Positions 7,733-18,553 of a DNA stretch of 64,000 bases are shown here, in pieces; within the stretch, counting starts at the first letter, position 1; the number at the start of each line of letters is the position of its first letter. This DNA is from Campylobacter sp. CNRCH_2014_0184h. GTDB lineage: Bacteria > Campylobacterota > Campylobacteria > Campylobacterales > Campylobacteraceae. The stretch is taken from positions 96,563-160,562 of the forward strand of contig NZ_JAKMTB010000004.1 of assembly GCF_025772985.1 (NCBI RefSeq). Direction: 5' to 3'. A model generated the notes under the pieces. The model searched no databases and was not told the DNA's origin. It saw only the letters and a list, made by a program, of their open reading frames with translations. The translations under genes were made by a program, and so were the position numbers.

Positions 7733-9052
7733 GATAATCTTAAGTGGAATTCTTTTGATACGCGTTGGATGCTTTCTCTTTTTGGGACTGCAGTTGGTGC
7801 GGGGATTTTATTTTTACCTATTAAGGCGGGTGTTGGTGGTTTTTGGCCAGTTGTTGTGATGGCTTTGATTATTTTTCCAATGGTGTATTTAAGCCATAGG
7901 GCTTTAAGTCGTTTTGTATGCCAAGCAAATGGTAATGATAAAGACATTACTCATGCGGCTGAAGAGTATTTTGGTAGAAAAGTAAGTATTTTTATTTCTG
8001 TGCTTTATTTCTTTGCAATTTTCCCAATTTGTTTAGCATATTGTGTAGGTATAACTAATACTTTTGAGAGTTTTATTTATAATCAATTCTTACCGCTTTT
8101 AGATCCAAATGGTTCTTTTGCAAGTGCAATTAGTGCTATGTATCAAACAAGTGTTAATGAACAAGGAAAAACTATAGCTAATTTACTTCCTTTTTATAGA
8201 GCGCTTTTTGCTTTTGTTTTGGTAAGTATTTTTATGCTTATTATGCTTTTTAGTGAAGAATTAATCACTAAAGTATGCGAATGGCTTGTGTATCCTTTAT
8301 GTGCTATTTTATTTTTATTTTCTTTATATCTTATTCCACAATGGTCATTTGAAAGTTTTAGTGCTATTCCTGGTACGAAAGAATTTATCACTATAGTGTG
8401 GCTAACTTTACCAGTTTTAGTGTTTTCGTTTAATCACTCACCGGCTATTTCTACTTTTTCTCTAAGTGTAAAAAGAGAATATCCTGAAAATTCAGTACAA
8501 AAAGCAAATCAAATTTTACTTAGAACTTCTGTAATGTTACTTGCTTTTGTTATGTTTTTTGTGGTATCTTGTGTGCTTTCTTTAACTCCAGCTGAACTTG
8601 CTGAAGCAAGAGCGCAAAACATACCTGTGCTTTCTTATTTTGCTAATAAGCTTGATAATCCATTTATTTCTTATGGTGGTCCATTAATCGCATTTTTAGC
8701 AATTTCTAGTTCATTCTTTGGTCATTATTTTGGTGCTAGAGAAGGTGCTTATGGTATAGTTAGAAAATGCTGCAAATTAGCAGGCAATGAAAATCCTGAT
8801 TTGAAAAAAATCGCAGTTTATTCTACTTTAGTAATGTATATTGTTATGTTAATTACTGCTTATGTAAATCCAAGCATTTTAGGTTTTATTGAAAGCTTAG
8901 GTGGTCCAATTATTGCTGCAATCTTATTCTTAATGCCTATGATTGCAATTTACACTGTTTCTAAAATGAAAAAATTCCAAAATAAAGCTTTAGATGCATT
9001 TGTATTTATCACAGGTATTTTGACAATTATCACTGTAATTTATACTTTTTAA
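7730..9052 (+). CDS. sdaC: L-serine/H+ symporter of the SdaC/STP family
   Basis: A 440-residue inner-membrane amino-acid permease with about eleven hydrophobic segments (HAAAP/STP family). Diagnostic blocks are the N-terminal FGTAVGAGILFLPIKAG, the SFNHSPAISTFSLS segment and the FFGHYFGAREGAYGIV segment. It should import L-serine with protons for the deaminase encoded next, 11 nt downstream. In Campylobacter this pair supports growth on serine. The start is GTG with an excellent ribosome-binding site. Confidence 0.95.
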   Translation: MDNLKWNSFDTRWMLSLFGTAVGAGILFLPIKAGVGGFWPVVVMALIIFPMVYLSHRALSRFVCQANGNDKDITHAAEEYFGRKVSIFISVLYFFAIFPICLAYCVGITNTFESFIYNQFLPLLDPNGSFASAISAMYQTSVNEQGKTIANLLPFYRALFAFVLVSIFMLIMLFSEELITKVCEWLVYPLCAILFLFSLYLIPQWSFESFSAIPGTKEFITIVWLTLPVLVFSFNHSPAISTFSLSVKREYPENSVQKANQILLRTSVMLLAFVMFFVVSCVLSLTPAELAEARAQNIPVLSYFANKLDNPFISYGGPLIAFLAISSSFFGHYFGAREGAYGIVRKCCKLAGNENPDLKKIAVYSTLVMYIVMLITAYVNPSILGFIESLGGPIIAAILFLMPMIAIYTVSKMKKFQNKALDAFVFITGILTIITVIYTF

Positions 9053-9063
9053 GGTGTTAGTGA

Positions 9064-10431
9064 ATGAGTAGTAATTTAAGTATATTTAAAGTTGGTGTTG
9101 GTCCTTCATCTTCTCACACTTTAGGGCCAATGCTAGCGGGTAATATGTTTTGTGAAAAGATTAAAGATAAAATCACACAAATTACAAAAATTCAAATCAA
9201 ACTTTATGGCTCTTTATCACTTACTGGTAAAGGCCATTTAAGTGATAAGGCTATTATATGGGGTTTGAGTGGCTTAAGAGCAAAAGAACTCAACGCTGCT
9301 TTGCAAGATCGTGTGTTTAATAAAATTTTACAAGATAAAATTTTGGTTTTAAATGCTCAAAAAGAATTAAATTTTGATTATGATAAAGATTTGATTTTTG
9401 AAAAAGACTTTTTACCTTTACATGAAAATGGGTTAAAAGTAAGCGCTTATGATGAAAATGGAGAAATCATTGCTGAAGAAATTTATTATTCAGTGGGTGG
9501 TGGTTTTGTTATGAGTGAAGCTGAGCTTCAAAAACACAAAGATGGAGCTTGTGAGCAAAAACATACTAAATTAGAACTTGATGTTAACAATGCAAGCGAT
9601 GCTTTAAAAATTTGTGAAGAAAAATCATGGGATCTAGCAAAACTTTCTTATGAATATGAGCTTCAATTTCATACCAAAGAAGAAATTAGAGCTTATTGTT
9701 TAGAAATTTGGGAAGTAATGCAAGAAGTTTATTATAATGGTATTCATCCAAGTTCAGATTTTCTTCCAGGAAATTTGCACTTAAAGCGCCGTGCTAAAGG
9801 GCTTAATGAGCGTTTGGCTATGACAAGCGATCCTTTGGGGATTATTGATTTTATTTCTTTATATGCTATTGCTATTGCAGAGGAAAATGCAAGTGGAGCT
9901 AGAGTAGTAACTGCTCCAACTAATGGAGCTTGTGCTGTTGTGCCTGCTGTAATGCTTTATCTTAAAAACCATACGGTTGGTTTTAATGATGAAAAGGCTA
10001 TTAATTTTTTGCTAACTGCTATGTTAATAGGTTCTTTTTATAAGAAAAATGCAAGCATAAGTGGTGCTGAAGCTGGCTGTCAAGCTGAAATTGGTAGTGC
10101 AAGTTCTATGGCAGCAGGAGCTATGGCTACTGTGATGGGTTTTGATGCAAAGATAGCTTGTAATGCTGCTGAAATTGCGATGGAACACCATTTAGGATTA
10201 ACTTGTGATCCAGTAAGTGGTTTAGTGCAAATTCCTTGCATAGAAAGAAATGCCTTTGGAGCGATTAAAGCTATTTCAGCTGCTAGAATGGCAATGAGTA
10301 GAAAATCAACTCCAAAAGTAAGTCTTGATGAGGTTATAAAAACTATGTATGAAACCGGCAAGGATATGAACTCAAAATACAAAGAAACTTCCTTAGGTGG
10401 TTTAGCTACTAATCTTACAAGTGTATGTTAA
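9064..10431 (+). CDS. sdaA: L-serine ammonia-lyase (iron-sulfur type)
   Basis: Deaminates L-serine to pyruvate and ammonia in the cytoplasm. The 455-residue single-chain enzyme has the N-terminal beta-domain opening with GVGPSSSHTLGPM, which is diagnostic, and the C-terminal alpha-domain with VTAPTNGACAVVPAVM, SGAEAGCQAEIG and DPVSGLVQIPCIERN. The cysteines in these last motifs match the oxygen-sensitive [4Fe-4S] cluster ligands known in the family. It forms an operon with sdaC (11-nt gap) and ends at a bidirectional terminator. Confidence 0.97.
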   Translation: MSSNLSIFKVGVGPSSSHTLGPMLAGNMFCEKIKDKITQITKIQIKLYGSLSLTGKGHLSDKAIIWGLSGLRAKELNAALQDRVFNKILQDKILVLNAQKELNFDYDKDLIFEKDFLPLHENGLKVSAYDENGEIIAEEIYYSVGGGFVMSEAELQKHKDGACEQKHTKLELDVNNASDALKICEEKSWDLAKLSYEYELQFHTKEEIRAYCLEIWEVMQEVYYNGIHPSSDFLPGNLHLKRRAKGLNERLAMTSDPLGIIDFISLYAIAIAEENASGARVVTAPTNGACAVVPAVMLYLKNHTVGFNDEKAINFLLTAMLIGSFYKKNASISGAEAGCQAEIGSASSMAAGAMATVMGFDAKIACNAAEIAMEHHLGLTCDPVSGLVQIPCIERNAFGAIKAISAARMAMSRKSTPKVSLDEVIKTMYETGKDMNSKYKETSLGGLATNLTSVC

Positions 10432-10463
10432 TTCTTGAAGATTTAAAATCTTCAAGAATTTTT
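10431..10463. terminator. Bidirectional terminator between sdaA and the autotransporter gene
   Basis: Near-perfect palindrome, ATTCTTGAAGAT / ATCTTCAAGAAT with a TTAAA loop, with T-runs on both sides (TTTTTAG on the plus strand). It begins on the sdaA stop codon and reaches the last bases of the convergent autotransporter gene, serving both. Confidence 0.85.
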
Positions 10464-13400
10464 AGTTAAATAGATATCTAAATTCTCCTCTAAAACCATA
10501 GTTTGCATCCATGTCTTCCATAAAGTAACGATTTATCTCAAAAGATATTTCGGTTTTATTGCTAGGTTTTGCTTTAAATCCTATTATAGCATTGGCAAAA
10601 GCATGAGAATAATCTGCTGTTTTGTAATCCCAATTTCCAGTTAATGGATCTTGGAGTTTGCCTTGATCTTTGGCATCTGAGAAATATTGTCCGAAATCTG
10701 TTTTTAGATAAACCATAGATTTTCCTTCATTGTATTGTTGACCAACTAAAACAGATGCCATAATACCAAGATTTCTATAATCATCTTGTTGCATTCTTAT
10801 GCCATTAGATGTTTTAACATCGTGATCTTGATAATAGGTAAAATCAATATCCATATAAGCATCTAAGAATGCATTATTTGGTAAATAGAATTTTCTTCCA
10901 AGTGCAAAACCAGCAGAATACGCAAGATTATCGAATTTTGCACTATTGGTTTCAAAACTTCCTGCCTGATTTGCTGATATTTTGCTTTTGTAATGATCTA
11001 TAGCAAAGTCTGCTTCAAGATATACTCCATTTTTCCAAAACATTGCAGAGTACATACCTGTTGAAAAATTATTAATTTCAGAACTGCTTAATTTGTCTAG
11101 ATTAGAATGTAAGGTTCCATATCCTAGATGAACACCGGTCATCATGTTAAAGTTAAGATAATTTATAATTTCATCAAAACCATATTTTACTCCTGTGTAA
11201 ATACTGTCTATTTCTCTAGGACTATAAACATTGGTGTGCTGATTAAAATGTGAATTATAAGCTTGTGTCCACATTCCTCCTTTTGAATATTCATTTTCTT
11301 TAAGCAATCTAAATCTTTCAGAAAGTTGGTTTTGATTAAAAAGGTGCATTCTGTTTAATAAAAATGCATTGTCAATTACAGCTTTAACAATTTCTGAAGG
11401 ATCTACTAACGAACTTATGTTATTATTGATTACATCTAATCTATCAATATATATATTTCCATTGCTTTGATTTTGATCGATATTTGGTGTTATAGTGTAA
11501 CGTATAGCGCCATGATCTTTTTCTACTGTTTGATTAGAAGCAAGAATAAAATCTTTTAAATTGAGCTTGTTTTTATTTTCAACTTGACTTAAATCAATAA
11601 GTGTGTGATTTCCAGTGATTGTTTGTGTGGTAGGATTTTTATCATCAAATAATCCTGCACTAGCATCGTCTAAAATTTTAATGTGTAGTTTATTTAAAGC
11701 TTTAAAATCAATTTCTTTTGTTATAACATAGCTATCTCCAGTGTTGTTGGCTAGATCAGTGTAAAAACCAAAAGAATTATCTCCAGCTAGTGTAAATTTA
11801 TCACTTGTTACTGTTCTGAAGTTGTATTTTGAATTTTTTACTGTATTATCGGTATTATTTACAGGAAAGTCAATGTGCCCAAAATTTATAATACTATTAT
11901 TAAAGTAAGCTCCATTACCAACTTCATTATCATTGATCTGTGTTTCTAAGTTAATGCTAGATAAAAAGTTTATATTTGAGCCATCTGCGTAAATAGAATA
12001 AGCTTTAACATTGTCTTTGTTTTCTGCTTGGGTAGAAGCTGAAACTTTTATGGTGTGAACATTTCCATCCTTAGAGCCTATATTTAGAGTGCCTCCAATA
12101 TCTGCTAATCCTACTGCATAGGAAAGTCCATCAAGCCCATCATAGCCTATACTTCCTGCTTGAGATTGTTGGTACTTAGCATCTTCATTGATAATAGTAG
12201 CATTAGTAATATCTCCAACTTTGCCGGCTTCGCCACCTTTTCCAGCTTGAGTTTTGATGTTAATATCCCCATTTAAATCAATATTTATTTCTTTTCCTGA
12301 TTGATTTAAAACAGCTATACCTATGGCATCTCCACCTCTACCGCCATGTCCTGCATTACCAGATTGGACTTTGTTTACGCTACCATTATTGTATTTATGA
12401 TCAGCTCCATCACCTTTTCCGCCATTACCTCCATTTCCGCCATTACCAGCTTTTATATCTATATTGATATCATTTAAAACTATAGAGTTACTCGCTTTTG
12501 TGTCTTTTTTGATGTTATATCCAAATACTCTATATCCTTCTCCATGGCCACCATGACCTCCATTTCCACCACTTCCATAAAGATAAGCATCGCTACCGCT
12601 TGTTCCATTTTCACCGTTTTTTCCGGTTTGATTAAATGTTAATGCTTCTTTAAAAGATTTGTTTTTTGAAAGTTCTGTGGTATTGGCAAAGTTATATCCT
12701 ATACCACTTTTACCATGTTCTCCTTGTTTGCTTTCTGCTATGCTTACTTTGTCTATTATTACTTGATTGTTGGTTTGGTTTATTGAGAGTTCCACTCCAT
12801 ATCTTTTGTCTATAGTGTCATATCCTCCTCCACTTCCGCTAGACTCAAATTTTAAACCACTATCAAAATCTTCTTCTGACTCTATAACCACTATATCTGT
12901 ATTCCAACTACCTGATGTTAAACCACCTTGTTCTAATTGTTTATTGATTTCTTGATCTCTTATGGAAACAGTTTGAGTTCCGGTATTTTCATCAACTTCA
13001 AACTTATCTACTTTTAGCTTATCTCCTTGGTTTTCTTTATAATTTGTGTTGAAAATAAAATTATTATTACCTTCTAGTTTTATGGTATCAGATGTTAATG
13101 TGTGGTATTCCCCATTTTCATGTATGAAATCAACTCTTGAATCTTTAAATGTAGCTCCATTACCACTAGCTCCATTACTAGTTGTGGTTTTTAAGGTAAG
13201 GTTTGTTCCAACTTTTAAAGTCGCATTATCAGCATATAGTGAACTAGCTTTAGCATCTTTTCCGTTGGCTTTTACATCAATAGTTATATCTTTATCTGAA
13301 AAAAGATTGAGTATAGAGCCATTTGCTATGTGTATACCATAAGCACTTGCAGTTCCATCCTCGCCCTTTGTCCCATCTATGCCATCTATAGCTGTTTGAT

Positions 13401-15807
13401 CTCTATTTGGATCAAGTATGGTTAAATTTCCACCACCATAACCTTTATCTCCACTAGCTCCTTTACCACCATCTCCACCTTTACCACCGGTTGCATTTAG
13501 AGTGATATTTGCATTTAAATTTAGAGTAATATTTTTTCTTCCTTCAGCGTAAAATCCATTCAATTCTACGCTTCCTCCATTACCACCATTTCCTCCGTGT
13601 CCTGCTTGTGTTCTTCCATTTTTATGATCAGGCCCATCCGCATATCCACCATCAGCGCCTTTACCACCATCTCCACCTTTGGCTGTTATGGTAATATCTT
13701 TATCGATAGTGTAAGTTTCTCCATCTTTTATGCCATTTACTCCATTTATGACAAAACCTTGTCCATGGCCACCATCTCCGCCATGGCCACCATCTCCATA
13801 TAACTTAGCATCGGTTCCTTTTGTACCATCACCACCTTTAGTTCCGGCGTTATTTGTAGAGTAAAGAGCTGTTTTACCACCGTTTAGATTTAAAACTTGA
13901 ACATTGTGGCTTGTTCCATCTTTGCCATCAACTCCAGCTTTTGATTTATCTATGGTAACACTATCTACTTTTATAGCAGTGTCTGTGGTGTTTGTTTTAT
14001 ATTCTGTGAGATATCTTTCTCCATTAGTATCTACTCCATTATTTTCAAGATTAACATTTATACCATTTAATCCTCCATTTGTCACTGTGAAAATATCATG
14101 ATTTATATCTATTGTTTTTTTATCCTCTAAATCAGAATAAACACCATCTTTTATATCTTGGACTAAGGTATCATCTGTGACATTTATTTTTATATCTCCA
14201 CTTTTTGTGAGATTTGTTGCACTAACTTTATTACCTTGCTTGTTTTTTGAATCAATATGAAAATCGAAAGTATTTGAAGTTCCAGTTAATACTAAAGAGT
14301 CTGTTGTAAAGCTTTTGTAGCCATTGGTGTTATCAAATTTTAAAGTGCTATTTTCAAATTTTGCACCTCTTTTATCGTTTGAATTTGCACCATTGTCTAT
14401 TTTTGATGTTATGGTTAGATTATCTTGTAAAATGATAGTTGAGTTATTTGCTTTGATACCAAATGCTTCTTTATTGCTAGCATTGGCTGCATTTGTTTCT
14501 ATGGTTATACCACTACCGCTTACGCTGCTTAAAGTTAGAGTACTATTGCTTAAATCTATACCATTAGCAATGGCATCTTTAGCATCTTCGGCATTACCAC
14601 CACTACCACCTGCTCCACCTGCACCACCACTACCAGCGGCACCAGGGCGTCCTTGAGTTCCTCCGACTATAGAAGTATTGGATCCTCCCCATCCTTGACT
14701 TCCACCATTTCCACTAGCTCCAGCCAAGCCAGCAGTCCCTTTGTTTCCTCCAGTAGATGAAAGTTTGATATTATCTATCATTACTATGGCATTGTTATTG
14801 TTATCTATATCTATAGCTGTGATGGTTGCGCTACCAGCGCTACCAGCGTTACCACCATTTCCAGCGTTACCACCATTTCCACCGTTACCACCATTTCCAC
14901 CATAAGCATCATAGGCTGAGCATCCAAGCAAAGGGGTGCAATATCCACCAGATACGGCATTACCACCATTTCCTCCAGATCCTCCTTTACCACCATTACC
15001 ACCATTACCACCATTACCACCATTACCACCTGTAGCAGTTGCATTTATGGCTTTTACAGAAAGCTCAAATGGATTGTTTGCATTGTTTTGAAATAAAGTA
15101 GCGCTTATAGATCCACCATTTCCACCATTTCCACCATTTCCACCATTTCCACCATTTCCAGCGTTACCGCCTTTTCCACCAAATGCTTGCGTTGGTTTAT
15201 CTCCGTAATCTCCTGAGTTAGCGTGAGAACCATTACCTCCATTACCACCGTTTTTACCATCAGCACCATTACCTCCATTACCACCAGAAGCACCTTTTAA
15301 AACTAACGTGTAGCTTTTATCGCTAAGATTGGTTTTTTCTTTGATGATGTAACCTGTTATTTTTATATCACCTAAATTAGAGCCATTACCACCATTACCG
15401 CCATGACTTCCATTAGATCCTTTTCCACCATTAAATCCATCTATTTGTTGATTGCCTGAATAGCCTGTGGTTTGTCCATCTGTTCCGTTATTACCAGCTT
15501 CCCCAGCTTGTCCAGCTGTTCCATTTGCTTTACTTTGTTCATTTGTATTAATTTCGATGGTTTGATTATTGTTTTTAATATCAAAAATTTCTTCTATATC
15601 GTTTTGAGAAGCACTACCATTAACCCCATCTTGACCTTTTTCTAAAACAGATGCTCCATCTTGACCATGTATTCCTTCCCCAGCTGCATTTAATTCTGTA
15701 GATGAAAAAGCTAAAGAAAGACTTAAAACTAAAGTAGAAAATTTAAGAGAATTTTTTAAAAGTTCACATTCTTTTGTATTTTTAGAAAGGCTATCCCCCC
15801 CCCCCAT
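10462..15807 (-). CDS. Large Gly/Asn-rich autotransporter (type Va secretion), phase-variable
   Basis: About 1781 residues are open. A Sec signal peptide follows the tract-encoded glycines ([21 protein letters not shown]). The long passenger carries arrays of GGNGG units and three related modules. A C-terminal autotransporter barrel occupies roughly the last 270 residues and ends GEFRYLFN with an aromatic-terminated strand. It should export its passenger to the cell surface; adhesion is a guess. The frame given starts at an ATG that abuts an 11-G tract and has no ribosome-binding site. The better start (ATG at 15829, behind AGGAG) is out of frame by one base at G11 and would be in frame with 10 G, so the consensus looks switched off. 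It lies between sdaA and map and is read opposite to both. Confidence 0.9.
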   Translation of the reverse strand: MGGGDSLSKNTKECELLKNSLKFSTLVLSLSLAFSSTELNAAGEGIHGQDGASVLEKGQDGVNGSASQNDIEEIFDIKNNNQTIEINTNEQSKANGTAGQAGEAGNNGTDGQTTGYSGNQQIDGFNGGKGSNGSHGGNGGNGSNLGDIKITGYIIKEKTNLSDKSYTLVLKGASGGNGGNGADGKNGGNGGNGSHANSGDYGDKPTQAFGGKGGNAGNGGNGGNGGNGGNGGSISATLFQNNANNPFELSVKAINATATGGNGGNGGNGGNGGKGGSGGNGGNAVSGGYCTPLLGCSAYDAYGGNGGNGGNGGNAGNGGNAGSAGSATITAIDIDNNNNAIVMIDNIKLSSTGGNKGTAGLAGASGNGGSQGWGGSNTSIVGGTQGRPGAAGSGGAGGAGGSGGNAEDAKDAIANGIDLSNSTLTLSSVSGSGITIETNAANASNKEAFGIKANNSTIILQDNLTITSKIDNGANSNDKRGAKFENSTLKFDNTNGYKSFTTDSLVLTGTSNTFDFHIDSKNKQGNKVSATNLTKSGDIKINVTDDTLVQDIKDGVYSDLEDKKTIDINHDIFTVTNGGLNGINVNLENNGVDTNGERYLTEYKTNTTDTAIKVDSVTIDKSKAGVDGKDGTSHNVQVLNLNGGKTALYSTNNAGTKGGDGTKGTDAKLYGDGGHGGDGGHGQGFVINGVNGIKDGETYTIDKDITITAKGGDGGKGADGGYADGPDHKNGRTQAGHGGNGGNGGSVELNGFYAEGRKNITLNLNANITLNATGGKGGDGGKGASGDKGYGGGNLTILDPNRDQTAIDGIDGTKGEDGTASAYGIHIANGSILNLFSDKDITIDVKANGKDAKASSLYADNATLKVGTNLTLKTTTSNGASGNGATFKDSRVDFIHENGEYHTLTSDTIKLEGNNNFIFNTNYKENQGDKLKVDKFEVDENTGTQTVSIRDQEINKQLEQGGLTSGSWNTDIVVIESEEDFDSGLKFESSGSGGGYDTIDKRYGVELSINQTNNQVIIDKVSIAESKQGEHGKSGIGYNFANTTELSKNKSFKEALTFNQTGKNGENGTSGSDAYLYGSGGNGGHGGHGEGYRVFGYNIKKDTKASNSIVLNDINIDIKAGNGGNGGNGGKGDGADHKYNNGSVNKVQSGNAGHGGRGGDAIGIAVLNQSGKEINIDLNGDINIKTQAGKGGEAGKVGDITNATIINEDAKYQQSQAGSIGYDGLDGLSYAVGLADIGGTLNIGSKDGNVHTIKVSASTQAENKDNVKAYSIYADGSNINFLSSINLETQINDNEVGNGAYFNNSIINFGHIDFPVNNTDNTVKNSKYNFRTVTSDKFTLAGDNSFGFYTDLANNTGDSYVITKEIDFKALNKLHIKILDDASAGLFDDKNPTTQTITGNHTLIDLSQVENKNKLNLKDFILASNQTVEKDHGAIRYTITPNIDQNQSNGNIYIDRLDVINNNISSLVDPSEIVKAVIDNAFLLNRMHLFNQNQLSERFRLLKENEYSKGGMWTQAYNSHFNQHTNVYSPREIDSIYTGVKYGFDEIINYLNFNMMTGVHLGYGTLHSNLDKLSSSEINNFSTGMYSAMFWKNGVYLEADFAIDHYKSKISANQAGSFETNSAKFDNLAYSAGFALGRKFYLPNNAFLDAYMDIDFTYYQDHDVKTSNGIRMQQDDYRNLGIMASVLVGQQYNEGKSMVYLKTDFGQYFSDAKDQGKLQDPLTGNWDYKTADYSHAFANAIIGFKAKPSNKTEISFEINRYFMEDMDANYGFRGEFRYLFN
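14826..15175. repeat. Short tandem codon repeats encoding GGN units
   Basis: Runs of 9-bp units of the type CCACCATTA/CCACCATTT (GGNGG on the coding minus strand) are densest at about 14826-14905, 14960-15030 and 15110-15175, with shorter runs elsewhere in the gene. They are in frame, so copy changes would alter passenger length without breaking the gene. Confidence 0.85.
15795..15805 (-). repeat. Poly-G contingency tract, 11 G (autotransporter)
   Basis: Eleven consecutive C on the plus strand (G on the coding strand). It lies eight codons inside the gene as counted from the ATG at 15829. At G11 that reading hits TAG at 15793-15791. At G10 it reads on into the signal peptide and the full autotransporter. 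This is the classic arrangement of a slipped-strand phase switch. Confidence 0.9.
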
Positions 15808-15826
15808 GGGTATTTAAAGTCCGATT

Positions 15827-15842
15827 CATATTCATTTACTCC
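15827..15842 (-). promoter_or_regulatory. Ribosome-binding site and probable true starts of the autotransporter
   Basis: On the minus strand TAGGAG precedes two in-phase ATGs. The one at 15835-15833 is only 3 nt from AGGAG, and the one at 15829-15827 is 9 nt away and preferred. Neither is in frame with the main frame at the tract length seen here. Confidence 0.75.
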
Positions 15843-15871
15843 TATTTAAAATAATAAATTAAAATATTATG

Positions 15872-15877
15872 ATTATA
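15872..15877 (-). promoter_or_regulatory. -10 box of the autotransporter promoter
   Basis: TATAAT on the minus strand, about 37 nt upstream of the ATG at 15835, in T-rich DNA; leader length is reasonable. No -35 box is obvious, as usual in Campylobacter. Confidence 0.55.
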
Positions 15878-15978
15878 AATATTTTTTTATAAATTTAAAA
15901 TAAATTTACAACATAAAAATTTAAAGCTTTTAAAAGCGCATAAATGCTAAATTTTCAAAAATTTTAAGGAAAATATAA

Positions 15979-16734
15979 ATGATAGAAATCAAAAAACCAG
16001 CAGAGATAGAAAAACTACGCAAAGCAAATGAGCTTGTAGCTAGAACGCTTGATTATCTAGAAACTATCATAGTTCCAGGTATGAGTTTAAAAGAAATTGA
16101 TATCAAAGCAGAAAAATTTATACTTGATCATGGTGCAAAACCATCTTTTAAAGGTTTGTATGGTTTTCCAGGCAGTATTTGTATCTCGCTTAATCAAGCT
16201 TGCATTCATGGTGTAGGCGATGAGCGTATTTTAAAAGAAGGCGATATTTTAGGTCTTGATGTAGGTACTTGCATAGATGGATACTATGGGGATGCAGCAA
16301 GGACTATACCTATAGGTAAAATTTCAGCTACTGATGAGGCTTTAATTGCTTGTGCTAAAGATGCTTTGTATTATGCTATAGATATTATCAAAGAGGGTAT
16401 GCGTTTTAAAGAGCTTTCTTATGAACTTGGTGAGTTTATTGCTAAAAGAGGTTTTGTGCCTTTGAAGGGTTATTGTGGTCATGGTATAGGTAAAAAACCC
16501 CATGGTGAGCCTGAAATTCCAAATTATTTAGAACCAGGTGCTAGTGCAAAAAGTGGACCTAAAATCAAAAATGGCATGGTATTTTGCATAGAGCCTATGG
16601 TATGTCAAAAAGATGGCACGCCAGTGCATTTAAAAGGTAATTGGGAAGCAGGAAGCAAAGATGGTTTAAATGCTGCTCATTATGAGCATTGTGTTGCTAT
16701 TATAAATGGTAAGGCAGATATTTTATCTAAGTAA
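15979..16734 (+). CDS. map: Methionine aminopeptidase, type I
   Basis: Removes the initiator methionine from new proteins in the cytoplasm. The 251-residue protein has the type I pita-bread fold signatures CIHGVGDE, LDVGTCIDGYYGDAART (first metal aspartates), GYCGHGIGKKPHGEP (metal histidine) and the C-terminal VFCIEPM and EHCVAI glutamate ligands. An AAGGAAA ribosome-binding site precedes the ATG. In epsilonproteobacteria map normally lies between secY and infA; here it is separated from both. Confidence 0.97.
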   Translation: MIEIKKPAEIEKLRKANELVARTLDYLETIIVPGMSLKEIDIKAEKFILDHGAKPSFKGLYGFPGSICISLNQACIHGVGDERILKEGDILGLDVGTCIDGYYGDAARTIPIGKISATDEALIACAKDALYYAIDIIKEGMRFKELSYELGEFIAKRGFVPLKGYCGHGIGKKPHGEPEIPNYLEPGASAKSGPKIKNGMVFCIEPMVCQKDGTPVHLKGNWEAGSKDGLNAAHYEHCVAIINGKADILSK

Positions 16735-16755
16735 GAAAGTTTAATCTTTCTTACT
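16730..16755. terminator. Stem-loop between convergent map and chemoreceptor genes
   Basis: A perfect 10-bp stem AGTAAGAAAG (16730-16739) with CTTTCTTACT (16746-16755) and a 6-nt loop. It covers the map stop codon and the end of the chemoreceptor gene. There is no long T-run, so efficiency is uncertain, but position suggests a shared terminator. Confidence 0.6.
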
Positions 16756-18553
16756 CGAATGTTTTTAATTTTTCTGAAAGTTTAGAAGCATTTTCTAAAA
16801 CATCTTGTGAAATTTGCGTTAAATCAAGGGAGTAGTTTTTAACACAATTTGCAAGCTCAGTTACTTTTTCTATATTTTGTTCTAGTTCATTCATTTTAGC
16901 TTTTGATTCATCGCTTTTTTCTTCCATGATTTTAGTAGAATGAATACTTGTTTTTAATTTTTCTATAGAAGTTCCAACCTCACCTTGTAAGATATTAGCT
17001 TTGTTAGAGGTATCATTCATGGATTGATGAATTCCATCCATCAAACTTTTGTTGTCATTGATTTGTTGCACTATAGTTCTTACGGTTGTTTCTATGGCAA
17101 CTAAAGATTTTGTGGTTTTATCTGCTAGATTTCTAACTTCATCAGCAACTACAGCAAAGCCACGTCCGTGTTCACCTGCACGTGCTGCTTCAATAGCTGC
17201 ATTTAGCGCAAGCAAATTGGTTTGATCGGCTATGTCTTTTATGGTTGTAGTAACTTCTACTATGCTATCAGCACTTTGTACTAGCATATCCATAGCACTT
17301 AAAACACTTTGTTCTTTTTCACCACTTAACAATATAAGCTCTACCAATTCTTTAAGTGTAAGCTCAACTTTAGCCATTACTTCTTGCATACCATGCATAT
17401 CATTTATAGTGTTTTTAGCTAAATTTTGTGTTAAGTCTATATGGCTTTCTAAGATAGAACTTATTTCATGGACATTAGAAATTTGTTCATGTTGTAAAAG
17501 TGAGCTTTGCTGTAAAACTTCAGCATTTTGAGAAAGCTTTTGTGAGCTTTTGTGACTTGAATTTGCAGTTTGTATAGCTTCTAAAACCGAATTTTGCACT
17601 ATTTGTATAAAAGAGTTTATGTAGCCAGCACTTGTTGCTAATTCACTTTTTTTATCAATATCTAATCTTGCACTTAAATTCGCATGCTCACCAGCTAAGT
17701 TTGCACTTAGTTTTTCAAGTAAAGATATAGGTATGATTACTTTTTTTAATGTTAAAAGTATGAAGAAAATCAATACAGCTAAGGTGAATAAGAAAATTCC
17801 TATAGCGGTGTAAAGATTGTATTTGTTGTTAAGATTAATTTCTTGAGCAATGAAATTTTTATGAGATATGATTTCTTTTTGTAATTCTTGATCAAGAAAA
17901 CTTTGAGAATTATCTTTTAAAATTTTAATCTGACTTAGTATCATTTTACAATGTGTGCTAAAAAGTTCAAATAATTCTTGTGGAAGCTGTGGATCGTTTG
18001 TGTTTAAATTTGCTACTAAACTTTGGAGACGATTTTGTGCTAAAGGTTCTAGTATATCCATAGTTCCTATGATGCTTAATATATCCCCGATAGATTCTAT
18101 TTGTCTAGCTTCTTGAGCAGTAAGTGCTAGCTTGTTTGTTTGTTTAATGATTTCTTGTTGAATTTCATAAAGATAAAGTTTTGAATTTATAGCAATAGAA
18201 TTAGCTGATTTAAAATGCTGTAATTGAGCATTTTTTTTCTCAAAAATCGTTTGTATTTTTTTAGTGTCTATTTTATTGGCTTTTAAAATTGCTAAAGTAT
18301 TTTCAAAATCTTGTATTAAAGCAACGCTAGTGTCATAGTTTTGTAAATTGAGTTTATTTTTAAAAATCTCATCTATTTTGGTATCTAGAATTTCTAATTT
18401 TTGAAAAGAACCCATGATGAGTGAATTTCTTTTTGTGGTGTTGTAGGTATTAAAGATAAATAAAGTCAAAGTTAAAAGTAATACCAAAACCACTATAGAC
18501 AAAGTGATGAATTGTTTTAAAAAAGAAAAAGATTTTTTATTTGAGCGGGTCAT
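16751..18553 (-). CDS. docB: Methyl-accepting chemotaxis protein (DocB-like)
   Basis: A 600-residue transmembrane chemoreceptor. It has TM1 near residues 15-33, a periplasmic helical sensor region to about 245, TM2 (ending in [12 protein letters not shown]), then HAMP and a long signalling coiled coil. The CheA/CheW-contacting hairpin is fully conserved ([20 protein letters not shown], then [12 protein letters not shown]). Ligand is unknown. The start (GGAG 6 nt before the ATG) overlaps the end of the upstream di-heme peroxidase gene by 17 nt. From memory this pairing matches C. jejuni Cj0019c-Cj0020c (docB-docA), described as chick colonisation determinants; orthology is inferred from synteny. 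Confidence 0.9.
   Translation of the reverse strand: MTRSNKKSFSFLKQFITLSIVVLVLLLTLTLFIFNTYNTTKRNSLIMGSFQKLEILDTKIDEIFKNKLNLQNYDTSVALIQDFENTLAILKANKIDTKKIQTIFEKKNAQLQHFKSANSIAINSKLYLYEIQQEIIKQTNKLALTAQEARQIESIGDILSIIGTMDILEPLAQNRLQSLVANLNTNDPQLPQELFELFSTHCKMILSQIKILKDNSQSFLDQELQKEIISHKNFIAQEINLNNKYNLYTAIGIFLFTLAVLIFFILLTLKKVIIPISLLEKLSANLAGEHANLSARLDIDKKSELATSAGYINSFIQIVQNSVLEAIQTANSSHKSSQKLSQNAEVLQQSSLLQHEQISNVHEISSILESHIDLTQNLAKNTINDMHGMQEVMAKVELTLKELVELILLSGEKEQSVLSAMDMLVQSADSIVEVTTTIKDIADQTNLLALNAAIEAARAGEHGRGFAVVADEVRNLADKTTKSLVAIETTVRTIVQQINDNKSLMDGIHQSMNDTSNKANILQGEVGTSIEKLKTSIHSTKIMEEKSDESKAKMNELEQNIEKVTELANCVKNYSLDLTQISQDVLENASKLSEKLKTFE

Noticed and set aside
14826..15035. Open frame on the plus strand rich in His/Tyr and similar shadows across the autotransporter gene
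   Set aside because: They are out-of-frame readings of the GGN codon repeats; no ribosome-binding site and no family resemblance.
14826..15293. Regular short repeats that a detector could mistake for a CRISPR array
   Set aside because: Units are 9 bp, in frame, with no unique spacers and no cas genes nearby.
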